Source: Cristatella mucedo
Taxonomy: Eukaryota; Bryozoa; Phylactolaemata; Cristatellidae
Assembly (NCBI GenBank): GCA_009760855.2
Contig: WPIO01000114.1
Coordinates: forward strand, 728,501 to 792,500
Reading direction: 5' to 3'
DNA: 64,000 bases
The translations under genes were made by a program, and so were the position numbers. The first letter of the stretch is position 1, and every line of letters starts with the position of its first letter. Below, one piece after another: positions 24,961 to 61,315 of this stretch. The notes below the pieces were generated by a model. It searched no databases. It was given only the letters and a program-made list of their open reading frames with translations, and was not told the origin of the DNA.

Positions 24961-25490
24961 AGATAAATCGTTGTTCTTGATCAATGGTGGAAAGTTGCTT
25001 AGAGTTTTGCAAGCTATAGGCAAGTAGTGGGTCAAAGTGCAGGTAGAGCTGGATGTCATCTCCATAGAAATGTAAGCCTCGATTGTGCTTGGCGATTGCA
25101 TCTGCAAGAAGGAGAGTGTAAATTGTTAACACGAGTAAACCAAGTACTTATCTCAGGGGTACCACTGTACTTTAGAGGGTCGTTGGATTGTTGTTGCCTG
25201 TTGACATCAAGGCTCTGATGTCTCCGACTGATGTTGGACCTAAACTATAGCAGTGTAGCACCAGTGATGCCCACGCAGGATGAGAGGCACCTAACAAGTA
25301 CTCAGTAATTACCGTTAACAGGCCTCGCAGAAAGATCCATGGAAATATGCCGAGGGAGATCCTACCTTAGTCGTCATTTGTAACAATGTATGATACAGCC
25401 TCAGCACTGCTGATTCGGTGGAGAGATTAGCTCTCAAAACTGACTGGCACTTGCTAGCTAGGTTTGAAGTTTCAATACCAGAGTTTAACT
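24960..25490 (-). mobile_element. LINE family 1 RT fragment
   Basis: The minus strand encodes LHFYGDDIQLYLHFDP, with YGDD in place of YADD, preceded by TIYTLLLADAIAKHNRG and further 5' the RT fingers region. The switch from family 2 to family 1 sequence near 24960 makes a mosaic. Confidence 0.65.
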
Positions 25491-25517
25491 AATCTGCCAC
25501 TACTCGGTATATTGTCT

Positions 25518-25570
25518 TTGTTGTGTGTGTGTGTGTGTGTGTGTTTGTGTGTGTGCGCGCGTGTGTGCAT
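25518..25570. repeat. GT-dinucleotide repeat
   Basis: Interrupted (GT)n with GCGC steps. Confidence 0.9.
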
Positions 25571-25711
25571 TCGTCTGTGCTTGTATAGACTTGGTTCTCA
25601 TGCTAAAATGTTAACATGCCCTGTGAGACTAAGATCAGGTCGATTTGGCTGCTGGGATAGCAGTCTGATGGAAGTATCTGTCGGCTTTTTTTAATACTTT
25701 TCATTTGACTA

Positions 25712-26660
25712 TAATAATACAATAATAATAACACATTTGTTATTGCACCTCAGAGAACTCAATCTCTTTCTAGGTACTTCACATTTTAGGTAAAGGATGG
25801 ATGATCGAATGGTTAGTGGTAGCTGCATGCTCAACGAGAAAGCATAACATGGTTAGAGGTAGAATGCACAGGGTCAGCATGCAAATATGGTTAGTGGTAG
25901 CATGCACAGTGTTAGCAGGCCTGTGCACATAAAGGTCGAGTCACAGGGACCCACTAAATACTGTTGTAAATAGATGCATTTTAGTTTCTTCTTAAATGTG
26001 GTCGAGTCAGGGGATGTCCTAACGCCAGTCAGAGATGAGTTCCAGGCTTTGAGGGCATAGGAACTAAAGGCACGGTCTCCAAGAATTTAATGCTCCTTCG
26101 AGGTATAGGTAAGCCATTAGATTCCGAAAAGCTGGGGTTAAGATGCTTATTCTGGTGGGGAAGTAGATCTGATAGGTTGGCTGGAGCCAAAGGATAAAGG
26201 GACCTAAAAGTGAATGACAAAACCTTGAATGTTATGAATTGCTTGACTGGGAGCAGTGCAGGTCGGGTAAAAGAGGTGTGATATCGCAACTGTATAGCTC
26301 ACGACAAACAAACCTAGCTGCAGAGTTGTGTACCAGCTGTAAGTGCCTGATTCCACAAGCCGGTAGACCAGCAAGCAGTGAGTTACAGAAGTCAAGACTG
26401 GGTGTCACAAATATGGGGACCAATTTAGATCTGGTATCCCTGTCTTAACAAGCCCGAGTTTTAGCAATGTTATGTAGCTGAAAGTTGGCAGGCTTGTCTG
26501 TGGAGCTGATGTAGTCCTGTAATGAAAGGTCGCTTTCCAACTTGAAACCTATATTACGTGCAGATTCAACTGGAGATATGCTGGCAGAGCCGATTGTGAG
26601 CTTTAACCTTACCAATTTCTGAATCACAATTGTTTGCCTAATGGATATGTAAGTGAAAGT
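25712..26660 (-). mobile_element. LINE family 1 fragment, 3' end to late RT
   Basis: From left to right: AAT repeats, inverted hairpin, 3' UTR, and then minus-strand coding with SLDFCNSLLAGLPACGIRHL and VRLKLTIGSASISPVESARN. One frameshift lies in the HWLPV region. Confidence 0.85.
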
Positions 26661-26867
26661 GGGCATCATAATTTGAAATGCTTAAAACTTGTCTTGCTCC
26701 AAGCCAGCTGCACTTCATTGTGCTAGAGCAGGTGACATGTAAGTGACCTTAATTCTACTCAAAATTTGCATCGTGACCAGAATATTGAAACATTAAAAAA
26801 TGTTTACTTTTTCTGTGACCCACAACTTTTAGTCTTTTGGTTCACATTTAGTCGTAATCAAGCAAAT

Positions 26868-27132
26868 GACTTAGGACAGCATTTAGTGGGTCCCTGTGAT
26901 TCGTCTTTGATGTGCTTATGCGTGCTGACACTGTGCATGCTGCCACTAACCACATTTGCATGCTGACCCTGTGCATGTCACCCCTAACTATATTATTCAT
27001 CTCGTTTGTTTTTCAAGCATGATTTTACTTACCATTCAATTGCATTTCACTTTACAGCAAATGTAAAGCGCCTAGAGAGAGATTGAGTTCTCTGAGGGCG
27101 CTTTATCAAGTGAATTATTATTATTATTAGGT
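26868..27132 (+). mobile_element. LINE family 1 3' end
   Basis: Runs from GACAGCATTTAGTGGGTCCC through the 3' UTR, the complete hairpin and an ATT repeat. It is almost identical to 16950-17220, so both are likely recent. Confidence 0.87.
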
Positions 27133-27514
27133 ACCAGGTTTTTCAGTTCGTGCTCTCGTTGGTGACTGAGTTGATTACTGTTTGCCTTATCCTGAAAAGC
27201 ATGCAAGGAGATACCTAGTAGTCTTTAGAAGTCTTAGCAGATGCTTCTGGTGAGCACTGTATAGCCATTGTATGGATAATTGGTCACAGACAGGGCAAAG
27301 TGCCTCCGTTGAATGCTTGCAGCCTCGTAATGCTATGCCAGGAAAATGCAGATACCTTGTATTTCCACCTAGGCAGCTGGAACTAAACTGGTTGGCTTTA
27401 GGCTACTTAATTTCTAATAGTTTATATTACAAGAAAGTATTAGTAAGATTAGTAATACTAATTTTGATATGGTAATTTATTGAACCTTTGATCAGTACCC
27501 TTAGTATGGTGAGG

Positions 27515-27660
27515 GTGGTTTGACCCAATGGTTAAGGTACTCGCCCTGACCGTGGTCTAGCCGAGATTGTGGGCTCGAGCCCGGTGGCACAGGTGTATTG
27601 CCTGAAAAGAAATTAAGTTTTCTTAGGGTGCTATACAGATGAATTTTTATTTATTTATTC
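27515..27660 (+). mobile_element. SINE-A
   Basis: Head GGTTTGACCCAATGGTTAAG with an A-box-like block, B-box region GTGGGCTCGAGCCCGGTGGC, then a decayed hairpin and GTGCTATACAGATGAATTTT with a TTTA repeat. Confidence 0.8.
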
Positions 27661-28560
27661 ATCAACAATAAAATTAGGCACATCAAGTACGAGGCTTTTT
27701 GCATTCTAATGACAAATCGATTGGGTTGAGTACATTACCTTTTATTACTGTGATTATGATAGAAAACCACATTTTATACAGAAATGGGAATTTTTTAGAA
27801 CCAGACTTTTGATCACGACTGTGTCTGCAAAGATCTGAAAAATTACTACACATCAACTATATCTGTCCAGTTCAATATCAGTTGTGTCACTGTAGTGCTC
27901 AGACAAGCAAGGCGTCTTGGCCGTTGCGTATGCTATTGGGCATTAAGAAATAGGAAATAGCAATCACTACCCCTTAACAAATGTATAATTAAAATGTGTT
28001 TTACAGTGTGGCTTATTGTAGGTGTTTAACTACTTCGCATTAATTAGTGCAAGCCTCAAAAGGCACACACAAGACCAGGACTGACTTTCAGTCGACTGTG
28101 GGTGGGGGGTACCAAGATCATGGGTAGCTTTAACTCATCCGAGCAAAGGCCAAGTGTAGCTTCAATTAGGAGGTAATGGAACTGCAGGTGCACAATCCAA
28201 ATAAGGTAATGTTGACCATCAACCAGCTGCAGTAGATGTTTACATAGCACCATGTGCTGATAAGCTGAGTCAGCTGAGGCTAGGTCTGCACAACACTGTC
28301 AATCAAACCTGACTCTTATCTCGAAATGCCCTGATGCACCCTGCTTGGCTTGCTCCATCTGCTTTTGATACAGTGAATGCAGCTGCAGGATGGGCCCATG
28401 GGTCTTGGATCAAAGTTAAGAGCTCTAACTTCAAGACCCAGGCCGTCGCCTCAAGTCCTCCAGCTGCCAGTCCTTTGCTGCCTTTTATCATCTAAAGAAT
28501 TCGGGGCGAAATTCGTCCGCTTGAACTAAAGATACCAACCTTTTTAGACGGCTGTATGCA
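27661..28560. other. No recognised gene
   Basis: AT-rich sequence with no recognised coding or repeat signal. Confidence 0.45.
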
Positions 28561-28910
28561 GAAAAAGGTGTCAACGACTTCTACACACTGAAGTCTACCA
28601 TCGTGATACCAATGCAACAAATTTGCTCGGATTTTAATCAAATGTCCTGACAAAGCATATCCCTTTCTTCCTCTTTCTTTTGTTATCCAAGATTCTCGAA
28701 AATATTGTCATCGCTAAGCACTTGGTCAAGAATGAATTGTCAGAAAAATTTGAGTCAAGATTCCTTTGACATCACTCCACTGAAAAAATTGCTCTCCACC
28801 AAGGGCATCCTAAGGAGAACAGTGACCCCAATCTAACCATCCTGACCCTCCTAGATATGTTAGCTGCATTTGACAATATTGATGTGATATCGTACTTGAA
28901 AGGTGAAGGC
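28560..28910 (+). mobile_element. Decayed LINE reverse-transcriptase remnant
   Basis: Across frames one can read LVKNELSEKFESRF, a degraded TEKIALHQ block and LLDMLAAFDNIDV, which is RT motif A. The catalytic-aspartate block is preserved but the frame is broken. Confidence 0.6.
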
Positions 28911-30235
28911 ATGGTTCAAATAGTACTGGTCTGGTCGTGTTCAATCTGTCTCTGGTTGTGGCTATGTCTTACACTTTCAGGTTTTCAAGAAAGCAGCTCC
29001 CCGCCGATGGCTGATTGTAAGAGTGGGCACCATTTCTTGGTTGCTTTGGTCTATTTCATGCAAAGGTTTTAGTCGTCCTTTTGTGGTTCTGTGACCTCCT
29101 TAACATACTAGACTTGGATCCGAAACAAGCCGAAAGCAGTCAGCACTTGGACATTGTCTAGGGAAACGTTCCCTCCTGCCCGAAGCAATTGCAATTGTAG
29201 GGATGACATAGCTCGAATAAAGCAGCAATGGAGATGTCGTGTTTAAACACCCACACTCTATAGCATCTGCATGGTCTTTTGCAACTTTAATTACTGGCTG
29301 CTAAATATTAGCTGTTTCATATGACTTATACATCCACATGCCCTTGAAGCTGCACATTATTTAGCATTACCAGCTTTCCCGAAAAAGGTTTTTTATATGG
29401 TTATCCTTTTCTGTATATTCTTCTTATACTACTCTACAATCATAACTTCAGCAGTAAACTCAACCTCTTCCGGTTATTGCTTGGCAGTTATCCAGGGCAA
29501 GTCTTTCATACCAGCCTCCAGCATTAGAGCAGGGCACTGTGGGTGGGACAATATTGGTCATCGGTGTTTACTGAATCGATAGTGTAAACGCAGGATGGTG
29601 GCTAGATTGTTTATGGCTTATATGTAGGGTTATATTGGCAGAAGCAGATCATATGTCCATATATAGCTTCTGCTCGATTTTTATCTGCTGCTAAACCACA
29701 AACTTTACAACCTTCACACTTCCAAAATCTCTTGTTGCCAAGTGAGAGCAATCGTACGACATACAGCCCGACAACGAGGCTAGTCTCGGCTCCGAACTGT
29801 CTCCAGTGTAGACAAGGCTAGTTTGATGCCAGTTTGCATGCGAGAGAAGGACTTGGTAATCTCGAGTTTGGACGTTTGCAGGTGTAGATGGAGCTTTACA
29901 GGTCACTTCACTCGCTTGTACCAGCCTTCCCACCGACCGTCTTGTTTCCTTATATGCTCTCGCACACCTGCTCCTCAACACCTAAGTCATTTTGCAGTTC
30001 CTTGCACTAGATTGAAATCTTTCCGTGATCGCGCCCTAAGATAACATGCACCGAAAATCTCGAATGTGCTTCTGGGTAATGGTTCGCTGCCTGTAATGAC
30101 CTTGTATCCTTTGACACTCAGCACAAGGTACATCTATTCTGGTCAGCTTCCCCTTGGCCGCAGTGAACTGGTCTTTTTTGATTTGTTGTGGTTTGCATGC
30201 GTGCTTGTGCATGAGTCAGTCTGTCTTACTAACTA
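28910..30235. other. No recognised gene
   Basis: Only short frames. A faint trace of LINE coding may lie around 29890-30040, too diverged to call. Confidence 0.4.
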
Positions 30236-30410
30236 TAGGTGCCACACTCGTTTTACCCAGGGATTAAGGTTCTAACCTCGACCAAGGTCAATGTGAATGT
30301 ATTTGATGACTGAGATCATGGGCTCGAGCCCCGTGGCATATGTTAAGTGCCTGAATAGAGATTCAGTTCTCTTAAGGTGCTGTACAAATCAATTATATTT
30401 GCTTTTAATT
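30236..30410 (+). mobile_element. SINE-A, subfamily with internal insert
   Basis: tRNA-like head with an extra block reading CAATGTGAATGTATTTGATG between the A- and B-box regions, GGGCTCGAGCCCCGTGGCAT, then the hairpin and GTGCTGTACAAATCAATTAT. It shares the insert with the copy at 37468-37622. Confidence 0.78.
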
Positions 30411-30961
30411 TATTAGTTCGTGGTGGGAGCACCTTCGTACTTGCATCAGCAGGGTTGATGCCATGTATGACACTAACCCTTGGTGGCTGATTCTCCTGCA
30501 GGGAGTTCTAAAGCGCCTGCATGAGGATTACCCTCTCGTAGCATCATATACAAGTTACTTATTATTATCAGTAGTACTAGTAGCAAATTCCAGACTTACC
30601 TTACCCAGGATCTGAAGGCCCTGTCACCAAAAGATTGCATCTGAGTCCCCATGCTGGGCTAGATAACTTGCAGCTAAGCGTTGCAAGCAATGAAGTGACC
30701 TGTTGGACAGACAGGGACTTGAAGTTTTAGACAGTCGGAGGATCAAGAAGTCGATCCTACGCTTGATAAGGAGCTGCAGTGAAGGTCGAACGGGAAGTAG
30801 TCGACGAGGAAGAGGAGTCCACTAGGTTGTACTAGTTTAGGTTAGCAATATAGCTTCTAGTTGTGGCCTGTGTACAAGACATAGCTCAAAGGCTAGTGGC
30901 TTTTGTTCATAACCGACCCAGTTCGACCGTTGTTTTTGGCCTTGCTTTATTATGCGGAGCT

Positions 30962-31087
30962 GGTTCGGGCTAGTGTTTAAGGTGCTCGCCCCGACCAAGG
31001 TCTGGCCGTGGTCGTGGGCTCGAGCCTCGTGGCATGTGTGTAAAGTGCCAGAATAGACTACATTCTCTTAGGGCGCTATACAAAGGT

Positions 31088-31090
<3 letters not shown>
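30962..31090 (+). mobile_element. SINE-A
   Basis: GGTCGTGGGCTCGAGCCTCG head, then hairpin and GGGCGCTATACAAAGGTTAT that runs directly into the AT repeat. It lies 400 bp upstream of PLD3-like exon 1A. Confidence 0.78.
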
Positions 31091-31248
<158 letters not shown>

Positions 31249-31462
31249 GGAGAGAGAGAGCTCAATTTACCTAATAACTCTTGTCTAGAGGGGGGCTAGT
31301 TCTTTGTGAAGGCGTGGTGTGGACATCCTGCACTGGAGCATGTGAGTGCAAAGTTTTGTTGCTGTGCAGTAGCTGGACAGTCAACCGTAGCCTTCTTAGA
31401 GGATCGGCTTGCATGCATTCTGCTTTGCAGGTTACACGCCTCCTTAATCCACAGTGTAGACA

Positions 31463-56017
<24,555 letters not shown>

Positions 56018-57189
56018 GCTTGGCAACGCTGCCGACGGCTGGTGCCGTATGCGCTCGGTGCCTGAAGAGTCACCACCCAGCTGCTGCTGTGTTGTGCATG
56101 GGGGCACATGACTGGCTGCCGCCGAGAATCGCTTTGGCTGCTGCCCATGGGGCAGAGGCCATCCAGCGCCTGCAGCCGGTGGGTGTGCGGTCAGGAGTGA
56201 AGCCTGCTGCACCACTCATGCATGAACCGTGCCGACAAGGCAGCAGATGCTAATCCTGCCGCTGCATCTGCTGCCGCTGCCCTGAGTTGCTTCGGTACCG
56301 GCAACGGATATCCCGATGGAGGCAACAGTCGGCAGCTGCTGCGGCTGGCTGCGTCGAAGCAGCTGTCAAGAGTGTGCAGGGTGCCTGCATCATTGACCAC
56401 CATCCCCTCAGCAGACAGTTGAGCGCGAGAGGGCTAGCAGTTTCGACGAGTCGTGTGTTTGTCGAGCAAGGCACCTGAAGTGAGCGCTCGCTCACACCCG
56501 TGCGTATATGTAGCGTTAGTTTTTTGACGCACTCAAACTTTCATGGTTGTATATGTTCATTCTCGTGACATCGTAAGAGTGAGCAATAGCGGTGTTGTTA
56601 GTCCGGTCCTCAGTCGCAAAAAGATGCTGCTCCTGCTGTCTGCATGTATGTTACATTGTCGGACCATCAAAGCTGTCCTACCGTTTTTGTTGGCGTGTCT
56701 ATGCGCCCTCTTGAGCTGAGCTCATTTCACAAGTGATCAGTTTTGCCATCATCCAGTCGAATTCCGGACTGCATTGCTAGTGCTATGTAATGATTATACG
56801 AATAGCTGCTACGAACGTCTTTTTTTGTGGCGCCCTAAGAGAACGGAGTCTCTCCGGCCAGGCGACTGGCAACGTACAGCAAGCGAAGCGACAGCCGTGA
56901 GCTAGTGTCAACCAAGGCGCGATCATGGACACTGCCGCGGCCAACTAGGAGCTAGAGGCGTCAGCTGTCTGGGCACTTGCTTAAAGTGCCGCCCTTATTC
57001 GCTAGACTTCTTAGTTGTTGAAGTGCCATTGCCAGCTAAACCAGCCGGATTATGATGGATAATTATCATTTGCAATCATGTGATTATACGATAGTTTATT
57101 GCCGATGCCACTTGAAAAGCCGGCATCCTGATTGCCAGTCAGGATTTGAAACCCAAGAATTGGTATTGAGCTGATTTGAGCTCCAGGCC
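56018..57189. other. Sequence downstream of the PLD3-like stop
   Basis: Probably the 3' UTR at first. GC-rich and rich in GCTGC to about 56450, with overlapping artefact frames on both strands. A diverged hairpin tail (GGCGCCCTAAGAGAACGGAG) lies at about 56830. Nothing else recognised. Confidence 0.5.
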
Positions 57190-57545
57190 GTAGAGCCGTT
57201 GGTGTACATCATGGCCACTGTTGACCACCTGCAGCCGGCGGCTGCTGTCAAATAGACAAGTCTGCATTATGGATGCACACTTGATATGTCAATGTGTGAG
57301 CACTCTTAGGAGCAGTCGTGTTCCTGTTGAGCCGCCATGCTTGTGTGAATTGGTGAAGCACATACATGTAGAGCCGTTGGTGTACATCATGGCCACTGTT
57401 GATTACCTGTAACCGGCGGCTGCTGCCAAATAGACAAGTCTGCATTATGGATGCAGACTTGGTATGTCAAGCTGTGAGCGCTCTTTGTAGCAGTCGTGTT
57501 CCTGCTACAGCCGCCATTCTTGTGTGCATTGGTGAAGCACATACA
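57190..57545. repeat. Tandem duplication, 178-bp period
   Basis: GTAGAGCCGTTGGTGTACAT starts at 57190 and again at 57368. The two units match almost throughout, ending GGTGAAGCACATACA. Differences are scattered single bases. Confidence 0.9.
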
Positions 57546-57562
57546 AGTTGCTGGCTCCCTCG

Positions 57563-57703
57563 TCTGGTTTGGTCCGGTGGTTAAGGTGCTCGGCAGGACC
57601 AGGGTCTGGCCGAGGTCGTGGGCTCGAGCCCCGAGGCATACGTGAAGCGCCCGAATAGAGATTAAATTATCTTAGGGCGCTATACAAATGAATTATAATA
57701 TAG
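57563..57703 (+). mobile_element. SINE-A, well-preserved copy
   Basis: Head GGTTTGGTCCGGTGGTTAAG, GGTCGTGGGCTCGAGCCCCG at the B-box, GTGAAGCGCCCGAATAGAGA, and tail GGGCGCTATACAAATGAATT. It can serve as the reference copy. Confidence 0.87.
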
Positions 57704-57964
57704 AAACTTCAGCAGTTGCCAGTATTCCTTGGGCTTTGGCTGACTGGCATCGCTACAAGTGCTGTGTTTTCGACCTGGCTCTGACCGGATGTGGAAGCCG
57801 CACACCACGATAAATAACATTGTGTTGCTCGTATGGCTTCCTTTGTGATATTGTTTACTGATACTAGTGTGGCAGTAGGCAGCTGCAGCGTCCCGAAACT
57901 GCTTGCACCTTGGGCGAAGGTGTGATATGTTGCCTGGCTAAGTGGCCAACAACTGATAGAACAA

Positions 57965-58028
57965 AAGCACCTAGAAAGAGATTGAGTTCTCTGAGGGCGC
58001 TTTATCAAGTGCATTATTAATATTATTA
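57965..58028 (+). mobile_element. LINE family 1 tail
   Basis: AGCACCTAGAAAGAGATTGA, then GGCGCTTTATCAAGTGCATT and ATT repeats. Confidence 0.75.
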
Positions 58029-58029
58029 A

Positions 58030-58140
58030 AAATAACATTAGTTGATCTATCGGCTATCACCTCTGCTTGCAGTTGGCATCCAAGAGTCGCCCACTGCAGG
58101 GTTTGAACCCACGACCAAGGATTCCATGTTCCGTCATGTA
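58030..58140 (-). mobile_element. SINE-B head, minus strand
   Basis: CGCCCACTGCAGGGTTTGAA, then CCCACGACC, an inverted tRNA-like B-box region as in the other SINE-B copies. Confidence 0.5.
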
Positions 58141-59322
58141 GACGGTATCTGAGGCTATCCTCAGTGGCAGCGTTAGTTGCCCAGTTGTTGATGTTTGCAA
58201 CTTGTTTACAAATAGACATATTAGACTGTCGTTCCTTCAGCACTTTTCTTGAGACAGCCACGTGGCTAGGAGCCAGCATAGTTTAGTATTATAACTGCTT
58301 TCTACCTGCAATGAACATTGCCACGTATGCGAATGGAGTCTCACATATTACTGTACAGTATGTGACTGCGAAGCCTAACCAATGTTATGCATTTCAAGCA
58401 ATAAGTTGTCGGCTGTTTTTCCCTCAGCTGTAACGAATTTTTTTTAGCTGTGTGGGGTCTCTGTTTGTGCTGCTGTTTGAAAACTGCACTACAGACACTT
58501 TAATAACCGTACGGGATAACTTATTAACGTCTTGCTGGCACAATAGAAAATAAGCAGTACTTTCGAGCCAGGCTGCATTGTCAGTACGTTTTGCCAAGTG
58601 ATTCCTTGTGGGCTCGGCTGTTCGACGGCAAATGAGAAGAAGCTGCCTTCTCTTTGCAGCTGCTGGTGAGTGGCTACCAGTTGGCTGAGGTTGGAGCACC
58701 CGTCTGCCGGCAAGCACTCATTTCTGCCCACCTTTATGCGTAGCTTGCTCCTGGCTACAGCAGTAAGTAAGGCATGCATGTATCGTTGCAGTGCGCCTAC
58801 GAAGCAGGTAATGTGACTTTCCCAGAAACTTAAGACCGTTCGTTACACTTTGCTGCACCATCTCCCAGGCTCTTCTTCTTGGGGTTGTGCATGGCTATCG
58901 AGTGCTAATGTTGCTGGGTGCTTTGCTCTTTTTGAAACTCTGGCAGCTAAATGCTGTTCTCTTTCGGCTGTCTCGTGTGTGATTGCCATTGTATTGAGGA
59001 GAGAAGCTTGCATAATTCTCTCTAGCGCTGGCACCATTGCAATCCATGCAGCAACGAATGCGCTGCACGCAACAGTTAGAAATGTATCAAACTACATAAT
59101 GCTGAAGCACTTTACTCGGACGGAGGGAGGAGCCTACTTTTTCTCCATCGCCACAATCACGATCACACTTCCGCATAGCCTCAGAATACTATGCAGCTGC
59201 ACGGTATGGTCCCATATCTGCCGTCAGCACTTCATCTTGGCACACTAAGCTGAACGATAGCATGAGAGTTTTAGTCCCTTAAAAATTGCTATACCTCTAT
59301 TGCGGTTCCCCTGCTTGTTCAG

Positions 59323-59465
59323 GTGCTGATTATTTTCGTGTGCTGCAATGGGAAGCTGATTCTGAAGAGCTCAGGTCCGTATTGAGGCTGCAGAGCCAAT
59401 GCAATTGCAGAGCCAATTTCCTGGTGCAATATACTGGCTTGCCAGTGAAGACAGCTGCAATGTGA
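59323..59465 (+). other. Candidate exon, unknown protein
   Basis: After the acceptor cctgcttgttcag the frame reads ADYFRVLQWEADSEELRSVL and stays open to TGA at 59463. The amino-acid use looks protein-like. A possible donor gtccgt follows GAGCTCAG but is weak and its phase does not fit the next candidate exon. I do not recognise the protein. Confidence 0.25.
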
Positions 59466-59581
59466 AATATGAAATAATGTGAAATATGAATGCAGAGCTG
59501 AATTATTTGCTGCATACACAGACTCAACACCAGAAACCCTTTGTCCATGTACTGTCTATCTTACTGTGTCATTCTTTTCAG

Positions 59582-59678
59582 CAACAGCAACAAGCTTTAG
59601 AGCTCGTCCTCAGATACCACAGACCTGCAGTCGGTGCAGTCCATTGTCAGTGGACTGTAGTGGATGGAAGGGATGAAG
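59582..59678 (+). other. Candidate exon, unknown protein
   Basis: The acceptor cattcttttcag and donor gtaagg bound a 97-bp open stretch in phase 0 reading QQQQALELVLRYHRPAVGAV, then HCQWTVVDGRDE. The two other frames have stops. The family is unknown. It could belong to a gene next to the PLD3-like gene. Confidence 0.3.
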
Positions 59679-59799
59679 GTAAGGGACGGACCTGAGAGCC
59701 CGTGAATTGGTGCTGGCGTGGGTCAGCGTGTGTGCCCCAGCACCACCAGCATTGGTCCGGTAGGGTGCCCACCATAAATATACCATTGCATAAATATAC

Positions 59800-59985
59800 C
59801 GTATACAACTGCATAAATAAATCCTAGCTGATTAACCAGCCTCTTTTTGTATAGCGACAGAAGAGCCTTTACGGCTGTCACCACAGCTTGCTGTGGTGAT
59901 AAAGGATCGCCCACCTCAGGAATCGAACCCACGACCTCGGGACCAAGGTCGTGAAAGCAACCGCCTTGCATAGGGTAAACAGTAG
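59800..59985 (-). mobile_element. SINE-B, minus strand
   Basis: Inverted 3' block (AATCCTAGCTGATTAACCAG, CCTCTTTTTGTATAGCGAC) and B-box region (CAGGAATCGAACCCACGACC). Confidence 0.68.
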
Positions 59986-60000
59986 CTTTAGACCAGTCCT

Positions 60001-60024
60001 ATATGTATATATATATATATATCA

Positions 60025-60096
<72 letters not shown>
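60001..60096. repeat. AT-dinucleotide repeat
   Basis: (TA)n with a single ATCACC interruption at about 60021. Confidence 0.97.
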
Positions 60097-60097
<1 letters not shown>

Positions 60098-60459
60098 CAC
60101 CCCTTCCTTTCCTGGAAAACCGGCCTGCTTTTAGGAACTGAAGCCTGCTTGACCCCTGTCCTTTTTGCATTCCTTTACCAATCAAGCATGTGGCCATAAT
60201 CTCACCACATCAACATCAGATGCTGACATGCCCGTTCTTTATTACATTTTTTGCAGCTTCTTTCTTAAGCTATATATATTTATACTACATTATAAACTTT
60301 CATGTCATGGACGCATATACTAGCCTACATCTGATATGTAAGCAGGCTAATGAGCCAATGCTACGAATTTACAAGTTATGCTGTAGGCATCGATCAGCAA
60401 CTTATCTTTTAAGCAGCAGCACTGCACTGAAACTGCTCTCCTTCCGTGTAACCAACGAC

Positions 60460-60990
60460 ATCCTATGCAGCATCGATTACTTGGCTGTCAAGCTGCCCTG
60501 ACGTTGCTAGATCCATCAGCTGCCTTTGACACCATTGATCACGGTATCCTTCTTAAACGATTGAGAACAGTGATCATCCTGAAAGAGGAGGCACTGACAT
60601 GCTTTAAATCACACCTAATCGTGCTCAATCCATATTATGGGAATCAGGTCTCATCCGCCAGGCCAGTCACTTGTGGAGTCCCTCAAGGGTCCGTCCTCGG
60701 TTCTTTGCTGTTCACCATTTATACTCAACCTGCAGGAAAAGTAATTCAGGCCCATGGATGAGGATATCACTTTTTATGCCCAAGATGACAGAATGACGAC
60801 GACGATGGTGACAGAAACTTTAACTCTGCAGGTCCCACACTGGGGAAGCCAGTTCCACAATTCTTATGAAACGATATCTACTCTCGTGATTCTGACTGTG
60901 GCATGTCCTTTTACGCCGTCCTGAGCTGCCACTTTACTGCTACTCACGTCCCTCGACTGCCCTGCAGTCTCAGCAGTGCTAAAATGTTCT
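60460..60990 (+). mobile_element. Decayed LINE, RT core and C-terminal piece
   Basis: ALTLLDPSAAFDTIDHGIL (RT motif A) and VTCGVPQGSVLGSLLFTIYT (motif B) lie in one open frame. The catalytic motif follows out of frame as YAQDD, not YADD. From about 60815 a family 2-like C-terminal piece matches the SSAGPRLWNSLPQFL region. Confidence 0.78.
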
Positions 60991-61239
60991 TGTAACCTTT
61001 CAGCACTAACTTCGCACCCACTCAATGATCAGTGACTAGACTCATGCCGATCGCATTGTCATTCTTAAGCAGGAATTCACGGTAAACTGTGGGCAGGTAA
61101 TGGGCACCCTTACTACGGCTTCAACGTTACTGTGGGCAAAAGCAGGCACTCAAAAAACAACTGACAGTTGCTTGGATCATATCTGCTCATTGCACAGTTA
61201 ATGCCGTGTGAGCCGTCGCTCTGTCCCGTCTAGCAACAC

Positions 61240-61315
61240 CTCATCAAATTTAAAGCACCTAGAAAGAGATTTGAGTTATCTGATGGCGCTCTATCGAGTG
61301 TATTATTATTATTAC
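61240..61315 (+). mobile_element. LINE family 1 tail
   Basis: AAAGCACCTAGAAAGAGATT, GGCGCTCTATCGAGTGTATT and ATT repeats. Confidence 0.75.

Noticed and set aside
58850-59248. 132-codon plus-strand frame beginning with a histidine-leucine-rich stretch
   Set aside because: No recognisable domain, an unusually high Cys and Ser content, and no splice or promoter support.
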